Below are positions 46,701 through 58,134 of a stretch of DNA of 60,000 nt, one piece after another. The notes beneath the pieces are model-generated. The model was given only the letters and a program-made list of their open reading frames with translations, searched no databases and had not been told where the DNA came from. This DNA comes from Bugula neritina (taxonomy: Eukaryota > Bryozoa > Gymnolaemata > Cheilostomatida > Bugulidae). Position 1 is the first letter of the stretch, and each line of letters opens with the position of its first letter. The stretch covers positions 32,103,628-32,163,627 of the forward strand of contig OZ037767.1 in the NCBI GenBank assembly GCA_964035545.1, given 5' to 3'. The translations under genes were made by a program, and so were the position numbers.

Positions 46701-49700
46701 ACATGATATACTCTGTATACTCTATACACATCACATAATATACTCTCTCTATACACATCACATAATATACTCTCTCTATACACATCATATAATATACTCT
46801 GTATACTCTATACACATCATATAATATACTCTCTCTATACACTCTCTATACACATCACATAATATACTCTCTCTATACACATCACATAATATACTCTCTC
46901 TATACTCTCTCTATACTCTCTCTATACACATCATATATATACTCTCTCTATACACATCACATGATATACTCTCTCTATACTCTCTCTATACTCTCTCTCT
47001 ATACTCTCTCTATACACATCATATAATATACTCTGTATACTCTATACACATCACATAATATACTCTCTCTATACACATCACATAATATACTCTCTCTATA
47101 CACATCACATAATATACTCTGTATACTCTATACACATCACATGATATACTCTGTATACTCTATACACATCACATAATATACTCTGTATACTCTATACACA
47201 TCACATAATATACTCTCTCTATACACATCACATAATATACTCTGTATACTCTATACACATCATATAATATACTCTGTATACTCTATACACATCATATAAT
47301 ATACTCTGTATACTCTATCATATTATATACTCTGTATACTCTATACACATCATATAATATACTCTGTATACTCTATACACATCATATAATATACTCTGTA
47401 TACTCTATACACATCACATAATATACTCTGTATACTCTATCATATTTCAGTCAATGGAGTGTTCCAGAAAGGTATTCGTATCGTATCCAGTCGTCCAGTC
47501 AGTGTCGTGGGTTTCAACTACGAGAGGTTCTCTGCAGACGCGTTCAGAGTACTTCCTGTAGACGCATTGTCCTCTCACTACGTGGCCGTGACATACGGAC
47601 AGCCCAAGGTCCGCACACAGCTAGCGTGTCTAGCACTGCGGGACGATACCCTCCTCAGAGTGACCCTCCCACGACCTCCGCCACCCGGGGTCACGGAACC
47701 TGTTGTTGATATTGAAGGTGAGACAGCTACTCTTTAGAGTTGGAGGGAACTTTCTCAGTAACATAATTATATACGTTGTAATGCATCTAGCTTGTACAAC
47801 TTCACGTCATACAGTTTGCATACGTTGGTGATTTCCAGGTCTGCGGTTTGGGGCAGGAGAGACGTTCAATCTCACTCTGAATGCATTTGAAGTTCTGGCT
47901 CTACGTTCAGTCGGTGATCTGACTGGCGCAAGTTTGGTGTCTTCTGACAAGGTGGGTGTGGCTGGTGTACTCTGTCATATATATGTTCATATACAGTATA
48001 CTCTATCATATATATGTTCATATACAGTATACTCTGTCATATATATGTTCATATACAGTATACTCTGTCATATATATGTTCATATACAGTATACTCTGTC
48101 ATATATATGTTCATATACAGTATACTCTGTCATATATATGTTCATATACAGTATACACTGTCATATATATGTTCATATACAGTATACTCTGTCATATATA
48201 TGTTCATATACAGTATACTCTGTCATATATATGTTCATATACACCGTACCCTGTCATATATATGTTCATATATAGTATACACTGTCATATATATGTTCAT
48301 ATACAGTGTACTCTGTCATATATATGTTCATATACAGTATACACTGTCATATATATGTTCATATACAGTATACTCTATCATATATATGTTCATATACAGT
48401 ATACACTGTCATATATATGTTCATATACAGTATACTCTGTCATATATATGTTCATATACAGTATACTCTGTCATATATATGTTCATATACACCGTACCCT
48501 GTCATATATATGTTCATATATAGTATACACTGTCATATATATGTTCATATACAGTGTACTCTGTCATATATATGTTCATATACAGTATACTCTGTCATAC
48601 TCTGTCATACTCCGTCATACTCTGTCATACTCTGTCATACTCTGTCATAATCTATCATATATATGTTCATATACAGTATACTCTGTCATACTCTGTCATA
48701 CACGCAGGTCGCCTGCTTCTCTGGAAATGTCCGAGCTCACGTCGCTGCCGGACTAGAAGGCTGGTCCAGAGATCATCTAATATCACAGCTGCTGCCTGTC
48801 TCCACGTGGCAGACAGAGTTTGCTATCAGCGCTGCCCCTTCGGGATTGGCCGGAGCTTGTACGTATATCTCACGGTGCTACCATGGTTACAGTACATCTC
48901 ACGGTGTTACCATGGTTACAGTACATCTCACGGTGTTACCATGGTTACAGTACATCTCACAGTGCTACCATGGTTACAGTACATCTCACGGTGTTACCAT
49001 GGTTACAGTACATCTTACGGTGTTACCATGGTTACAGTACATCTTACGGTGTTACCATGGTTACAGTGCATCTCACAGTGTTACTATAGTTACACTCTAA
49101 TATCATGTAACCTTGACCTGTCCTCCACACCTGCCGCCATTTTGTAGCCCTGGGAGAGACCCATATCTTTGTCAGCTCACAGCCAGACACCCGGATTGTC
49201 GTCACAGAATCCGGGAAGACCCCGGTCACTCTGACAATCAGACACGCCTACGGGAAGGCATTTGTAAGTGTTGCTCTTGTTGCTGAGAGAAGTGGATTAG
49301 ACGACAGGTTGCAGTATCTCTTTTGTCATTCAACTCTGTGTGACTGCAGATAAAGAACCTGGATGGGTTTGCCCATGTTCTGTCAGATAAGCCAATACAA
49401 GTAGCTCAGGTGTTCGGCTCCCAGCAAGGCAGGGATTCTCCGGTAACTGGAGACCCCAGCATGGTGATATACAGCGCCATTAGTCAGTACTCCAGCCTGC
49501 CTCAGACTACCCTTCCACCTGAAGGTCACTTCGGGTGAGTTCAAGGTCATGTTAATGTTTGTACACGTGTTTATATACACGTTGCTTTACATGTTGGTAT
49601 ACATGTTGGTACACATGTTGTTGATATATACATATTGGACAGGTATATCATATTAGTATATACGTATTGGACAGGTATATCATATTAGTATATACATATT

Positions 49701-52700
49701 GGACAGGTATATCATATTAGTATATACATATTGGACAGGTATATCATATTAGTATATACATATTGGACAGGTATATCAACAAGGTACTCATATTTATCGA
49801 TAAGAATCAAAGACAAGGTCTGCGAATGAGTCGCAAGAGAAATAATCAACTCGAGAGTGGTAACTGGTTCTCCGTTCCAAACACCAACCTTGTGGGTCGC
49901 TGTGAGTGTTGCTTTACATTGTATTATATTACACTGATATATTATATATATATAGCCCTGAGTGTTATAGCAATATATAAAACGTATATTACAGTCCTGA
50001 GTGTAATATAATAATATATAAATCATATTATATTACAGTCCTGAGTGTGATATAATAATATATGAAGCGTATTATATTACAGTCCTGAGTGTAGATGAAG
50101 ACAGACTGACACAGATATACCACACAGACAACTCCGTACGATTCTATGTTCAGTATTACGGCTTCTCAGATAGAGAAAGTTACACCTACGCTGGTGCCAT
50201 CTCCATGTCTGTGGTTAGTGCTCTATATCTCTATGTCTATGTGTAGTATGCTATATATCTCTATGTCTATGTGTAGTATGCTATATATCTCTAGGTCTAT
50301 GTATATTATGCTCTATATCTCTATGTCTATGTGTAGTATGTTATATATCTCTATGTCTATGTGTAGTATGTTATATATCTCTATGTCTATGTGTAGTATG
50401 TTATATATCTCTATGTCTATGTGTAGTATGTTATATATCTCTATGTCTATGTGTAGTATGTTATATATCTCTATGTCTATGTGTAGTATGTTATATATCT
50501 CTATGTCTATGTGTAGTATGTTATATATCTCCATGTCTATGTGTAGTATGTTATATATCTCTATGTCTATGTGTTACTTCCTCTCAGGGCTGTGACCACA
50601 CACCATCAGTAGCTGGAGATGGAATAGACAATGATTGTGATGGCTATGTAGATGAAGAGATCATTGATAATTATGGTGAGTATAGACGTCATTGCCGGCC
50701 ACATTGTGTTCTTATTATCGTTATTGGTTTATGTATTTTTAGAAAAGCTCTTGTATTCAAAGTGGTTTGTTGTGTGAAGATCTACAATTCATGTCACTGT
50801 TTCCATGGTTACAGATAGTTCTGTATTGTGACTGTTTCCATGGTTACAGATAGTTCTGTATTGTGTCACTGTTTCCATGGTTACAGATAATGATGGAGAC
50901 GGGTTAGTGGATGAAGACACTGGACACAGGAAGCCGTATGAGCTGGTGGGAGGGAAAGAGTACGTGCTGACCTTCATGGAGAACAGTGCTGCCGAGTTTG
51001 ATCAGAACATACACCTGTATATGGCTGTCTCACCTGATGAGAATGTTGCGCAGGTGGATGTGACCATCAGGTAAAAATACGTCTGCATAATAATACGTCT
51101 GCACTGGTACTACTTAATAATGCATCTGCACTGGTACTTCATAATAATACGTCTGCACTGATACTACATAATAATACGTCTGCACTGATACTATATAATA
51201 ATACGTCTGCACTGATACTACTTAATACTACATCTGCACTGGTACTATATAATAATACGTCTGCACTGATACTACTTAATAATACGTCTGCACTGATACT
51301 ACATAATAATACGTCTGCACTGGTAGTATATAATAATACGTCTGCACTGGTGAAGTACTTTGTGAGTCATGTGATCACTGATAGTCTGTCTGTTTCCTGT
51401 AGCCAACCCCGACTCTCCAGTTCTGGGATTACCACTACTACAGTCACTGTTACTAAGGGACGTTTCCACATGGTCAACCTCCAGCCAGATGATGCGGTCG
51501 TATATGGCACCAGGAAGTAAGTTTAGCTTCCTCTGTTTTCTCATAGCCGTTTCCTGTTACACGTACAGTTCTCACGCTAAGGCACTGCACCTCAGCCACC
51601 CATTGTATTATTACTCGTATATTTTACTTGCAGATCAAATAAGGCCATTAGAGTTGTCTCCACTCATCGGATTGTCGTGTATGCTTTGAACAGGAAACGC
51701 TTCTCAATGGACGGTAATTTGGTCTTGCCAGTTGATAGACTCGGTACTGAGTATTACACAGTATCATACAGGTTAGTTGATAGACTCGGTACTGAATATT
51801 ACACAGTATCTTACAGGTTAGTTGGTAGACTTGGTACTGAATATTACACAGTATCATACAGGTTAGTTGATAGACTCGGTACTGAATATTACACAGTATC
51901 TTACAGGTTAGTTGATAAACTCGGTACTGAATATTACACAGTATCATACAGGTTAGTTGGTAGACTCGGTACTGAATATTACACAGTATCTTACAGGTTA
52001 GTTGATAGACTCGGTACTGAGTATTACACAGTATCATACAGGTTAGTTGATAGACTTGGTACTGAGTATTACACAGTATCATACAGGTTAGTTGATAGAC
52101 TTGGTACTGAGTATTACACAGTATCACCACACCCCTTTTATATATCTGTAGTCCGAGTCACGTTGCCACGCAGTTCGCCATTGTCGCTACCGAGCCAGAT
52201 ACCGTAGTGGAGATTGTCTTTCCTCCAGAAGTGAGAGGGAAGCCCTGGTCAGACGGCCCTATTCAGGTGACCTTCACCTTACCACAACTTTCACAAACTT
52301 ATCAGTTAGAGCTTAGTTTCATACCTTTCTATACCTGCAAGAAGCTGTCTTTACCTGCAAGAAACCAATCTTGCTTTGCTATACGTTTAATTTTAAACTT
52401 CTTATTAAAAGTTGAAATATTTATAATTGGTTGAAATGATGAATTACTTGCCTAAACTATATTTCCACATCACATCGAGTTTGATAAATTTAACTATTGG
52501 CTCTCCACTAGTTGTTGGCATTGAGTCTTGTATGTCTAGTAATAACATGTTTAGTAGTCACATGTCTAGTGTCATATGTCTAGTGTCACATGTCTAGTGT
52601 CACATGTCTAGTGTCACATGTCTAGTGTCACATGTCTAGTGTCACATGTCTAGTGTCACATGTCTAGTGTCACATGTCTAGTGTCACATGTCTAGTGTCA

Positions 52701-55700
52701 CATGTCTAGTGTCACATGTCTAGTGTCACATGTCATGTGTCACATGTCATGTGTCTACAGGTGCCCTGGAAAGGGTTCATGTATACCAACAACCACCAGC
52801 TGACGATAAGACTGAATGAATTTGAAGCTCTACAAATGCAGAGTGGATACGACTTACCCCGAGATTTTGCTAACCGCTACCTGAGGGGGGACCTCACGGG
52901 CACCCACATCTCGTCTAATAAGCCCATAGCAGTCTTCTCCGGGAATGGCAGAGTCAATACTAAACCATCTAAATCTAGAGTGAGTTTCATATATATAGTC
53001 TATACTAAACCTTCTATACTGAGAATGAGTATCACATCTCCTTCTATTCACACATTGCAGGACCATTTAGTGGAACAGCTTCCCTCTGTGAGCACCTGGG
53101 GAAAGGAATACATTGTAACTCCAACACCTGGTAGAACCGTCGGTGAATATTATAGAATCATAGCTTCAAAACCTAACACCAAAGTCATAGTTGACAGGTG
53201 AGTGTCATAGTTTAAAGGTCATAGTTGATAGGTGAGTTCAAAGGTCATAGGTGCAAGTGTGAGTCAGACTCTATCTGCTATATCTGCAAGCTAATGTTTC
53301 AGGAGTGACGGGTACTACGAGACTTTCACTATTGGTAAAGGAGAATTCAACCAGCTGAATGTGTTGAGGGGAGGAGTCTCAGCCTCTATATACGCAGATA
53401 AACCCGTCATGGTGGTGATGTTTATGAAGAGCCAGGACTCCCCTCTGGGCGTCATGGTAATACCTATTCTATGTTACATCTACTCTCTCTACTACATCTA
53501 CTCTCTCTACTACATCTACTCTCTCTACATCTACTCTCTCTACTACATCTACTCTCTCTACATCTACTCTCTACTACATCTACTCTCTCTACTACATCTA
53601 CTCTCTCTACTACATCTACTCTCTCTACATCTACTCTCTCTACTACATCTACTCTCTCTACTACATCTACTCTCTCTACATCTACTCTCTCTACTACATC
53701 TACTCTCTCTACTACATCTACTCTCTCTACTACATCTACTCTATACTACATCTACTCTCTCTACTACATCTACTCTCTACTACATCTACTCTCTCTACTA
53801 CATCTACTCTCTACTACATCTACTCTCTCTACATCTACTCTCTCTACTACATCTACTCTCTACTACATCTACTCTCTACTACATCTACTCTCTCTACTAC
53901 ATCTACTCTCTCTACATCTACTCTCTCTACTACATCTACTCTCTACTACATTTACTCTCTACTACATCTACTCTCTACTACATCTACTCTCTCTACTACA
54001 TCTACTCTCTACTACATCTACTCTCTCTACATCTACTCTATACTTCACCTATTCTATAGCTTTAGTTATGTGCTATTTATAGTAATATTTCATTGTCTGG
54101 CAGAGCGAGCCCGGAGACCCGGCCATGATAGTCATCCCGCACACCTACCAGTGGGTGTACCGTCTGCACTTTGGTACTCCGCTAGCCAACTACCAAGACT
54201 TCCACGTCACCGTTGTCCTTCAAAGGAAGTTCATCAGTGGACTGAGGCTCAACGGGGAGCTCATTCCACCTTCTGATTTCATTGTCACTCCGAGACGTGC
54301 GTAACAGTTTTCCCTCTTAACGTTGCGCTGCCCTTACTACTTGCGTTTGCTTTACTTCCAATATTTACAATTATATACATCTGCCACGCTATAGACATCT
54401 GTTTAGACCTGAATAATAATAAAACTTCAGTTTATTCGTTGGTGACTGGTTAGTTTGTATTCCTATACTATACACTGTGTAGGTGTTCAATATGTCTGCA
54501 TTAATTCTCACTAAACAGCATTTCCGGGGTATTTTCAGTTGGAACAAAGACATATGCATACGTCGTGCTTAACGTACAGCAAGGACAGGACTACAAGCTC
54601 TCCCATGACCATCCTTCTGCTAACTTCTTTGCCCAGCTTTACGGTGAGATTCAACATGTAGTGTTATCACTCAGTCTATATTCTTATATAATATCACACC
54701 TCTTTCTCACTACCTGCATTTGTGGGATGGTGTACAATGCAGTAGTGGTGTACAATGCAGTAGTGAGATACAATGCAGTAGTGGTGTACAATACAGTAGT
54801 GGGATACAATGCAGTAGTGGAATACAATGCAGTACTGAGATACAATGCAGTAGTGGGATGGTGTACAATGCAGTAGTGAGATACAATGCAGTAGTGGGAT
54901 ACAATGCAGTAGTGAGATACAATGCAGTAGTGGGATGGTGTACAATGCAGTAGTGGGATGGTGTACAATGCAGTAGTGGGGTGGTGTACAATGCAGTAGT
55001 GGGATGGTGTACAATGCAGTAGTGGGATGGTGTACAATGCAGTAGTGAGATACAATACAGTAGTGAGATACAATGCAGTAGTGGGATACAATACAGTAGT
55101 GGGATACAATGCAGTAGTGAGATACAATGCAGTAGTGGGATACAATGCAGTAGTGGGATACAATGCAGTAGTGGGGTGGTGTACAATGCAGTAGTGGGAT
55201 GGTGTACAATGCAGTAGTGGGGTGGTGTACAATGCAGTAGTGGGATGGTGTACAATGCAGTAGTGGGGTGGTGTACAATGCAGTAGTGGGGTGGTGTACA
55301 ATACAGTAGTGGGATGGTGTACAATGCAGTAGTGGGATGGTGTACAATGCAGTAGTGAGATACAATGCAGTAGTGAGATACAATGCAGTAGTGGGATACA
55401 ATGCAGTAGTGAGATACAATGCAGTAGTGAGATACAATGCAGTAGTGAGATACAATGCAGTAGTGAGATACAATGCAGTACTGAGATGTACGTCTAACCT
55501 GTCTCCAGGCACCAGAGACAGGGAGTCTGTTGGTTACGTACTCGGGGTGAATCTGCCAATAGAAAACAAAGCCTATGTGTACTACCCTCAAGATCCTCCA
55601 ATACCGGGTGGGTTTACCAACGACCCGTATGATATTCACACCGTGGAGCTCTGCAATGATGGTATCGACAATGATGGTGATTTCCTTGCCGATGAGGACT

Positions 55701-57831
55701 GTGAACGTGAGTTTGTGCTGCATTACCACTCGCACTAACGTAATACTAGCACTCCAGTAGCACTATACTAGCACTAATGTAATACTAGCACTGCAGTAGC
55801 ACTCCAGTAGCTCTACAGTAGCTCTACACTAGCACTACAGTAGCACTATACTAGCACTATACTAGCACTGCAGTAGCACTCCAGGAGCTCTACAGTAGCA
55901 CTACAGTAACTCTACAGTAGCTCTACACTAGCACTATACTAGCACTCCAGTAGCACTGCAGTAGCACTATTTAGATGGCTTGCCGTGACTTCATTTGGTT
56001 CTAGATCTCAAAGGTTTTCTCTTATTGATCATCAAGAGGTATTGCCTGTGACTATTATAATGTATAAGCAGAATTTACCTTCACTGTTGGTTGCTACACA
56101 CGTATCATAGAGTCTAGTTGTGTTATTATGTGGTAGTCGAGTGTTTGTGATTGCAGATGCCCATGAGTATTACGCTATGTTCCTGACTAACACCGTACCC
56201 CAACCTCTGGACCACAGTCTAGAGATCCACTGCGTCTCTACTTCCAACAAGAACTATGTCCGTCTTACTACTGGCCACATCAACCGCCGCATCGCTCGAC
56301 ACGAAGTTGAGAAAAACATTATACAAGAAGTAGAATTAAACCGGGATGAGGCCATTTTGTTTACAGTTCCTGGTCACTACAGAGCGCAGTTGAGTCGCAG
56401 CGGCTACTTTGACACTCAGTACAAGGTGAGTTGGTAGACATGACACTCAGTACAAGGTGAGTTGGTAGACATGACACTCAGTACAAGGTGAGTTGGTAGA
56501 CATGACACTCAGTACAAGGTGAGTTGGTAGACATGACACTCAGTACAAGGTGAGTTGGTAGACATGACACTCAGTGCATGGTGAGTTGGTAGACATGACA
56601 CTCAGTACAAGGTGAGTTGGTAGACATGACACTCAGTACAAGGTGAGTTGGTAGACATGACACTCAGTGCATGGTGAGTTGGTAGACATGACACTCAGTG
56701 CATGGTGAGTTGGTAGACATGACACTCAGTACAAGGTGAGTTGGTAGACATGACACTCAGTACAAGGTGAGTTGGTAGACATGACACTCAGTGCATGGTG
56801 AGTTGGTAGACATGACACTCAGTACAAAGTGAGTTGGTAGACATGACACCTTCTCATCATCTTGCAGGGGGTGGTGGTTGAGTCTGATTGGGCTTTGGAG
56901 TGTTTCACATTCAATAAAGACACGGGAAGTGCAGACGGTTGGCTGATGAAGGATTACTATGACTTGGGAACCAGCTACGTCGTGTCTGCTGCGTATCCAT
57001 ATGCAAACCATCAGCTGATTGGTCTAGTTGGTACAGAAGACAACACCCAGGTGAGAATACTTATGTAAACCATCAGCTGATTGGTCTAGTTGGTACAGAA
57101 GACAACACCCGGCTGATTGGTCTATTGATTTACTTTAAGGTGTCCGTGACATTGCCTGCTAATACAGACCCAAACCTCTTCTACACTTACATTGATGTCC
57201 AAGGCTACAGATATTATGCTGGAGAGAGTTTCAATATCACGTTGAATAGACTTCAAATATTCCAGTTGGACGTCAAGAATGGATTTGATCTTAGTGGTCT
57301 GTATTCACTGTATTCATTGCATCCCTTGGTGTAGCACAGAGTGGTGGTAGTACAGAGTGGTGGTAGTACAGAGTGGTGGTAGTACAGAGTGGTGTAGTAC
57401 AGAGTGGTGGTAGTACAGAGTGGCGGTAGTACAGAGTGGTGTAGTACAGAGTGGTGTAGTACAGAGTGGTGTAGTACAGAGTGGTGGTAGTACAGAGTGG
57501 TGGTAGTACGGAGTGGTGGTAGTACGGAGTGGTGGTAGTACGGAGTGGTGGTGGTGGTAATATCTAATAGCCATCTAATACCTCCTGCAGGTACATTCAT
57601 CAACTCCAACAGGCCGGTCGCAGTGTTTGCTGGGAACGAGAGAAGTGGCATCCCCTACCAGAGTTATGTTGGCTACGACCACGCTGCCGATCAGCTGCCT
57701 GCTATTATTAGAAAATCAGAGTTGGCTCCACACGCTGGAACCAGCTTTAGATACGACATCTTACCCACTGTTGGTAACGACCTCTACGATAGATATCAGT
57801 GAGTAGTAGCAGTAGTAGTAGTACTAGTAGT

Positions 57832-57898
<67 letters not shown>

Positions 57899-57988
57899 CA
57901 GCGGTAGTAGTAGTAGTATAGTAGTAGTAGTAGCAGCAGCGGTAGTAGTAGTAGTAGTAGTAGTATAGTAGTAGTAGTAGCAGCAGCG

Positions 57989-58039
<51 letters not shown>

Positions 58040-58097
58040 TAGCAGCGGTGGTAGTAGTAGTAGTAGTAGTAGTATAGTAGTAGTAGTAGCAGCAGCG

Positions 58098-58134
<37 letters not shown>

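Noticed and set aside
50588-51070. DNDGD motifs as evidence of bacterial contamination
   Set aside because: They are encoded on exons with consensus splice sites in frame with flanking animal-type exons. Ancient transfer cannot be judged here.
53361-54082. Long ORFs of repeated LLSLLHLLS or YIYSLY type, and similar ones at 47934-48756, 54684-55735, 11545-12045 and 50146-50595
   Set aside because: They are the translation of intronic minisatellites, open in several frames and both strands, and lie between well-supported exons.
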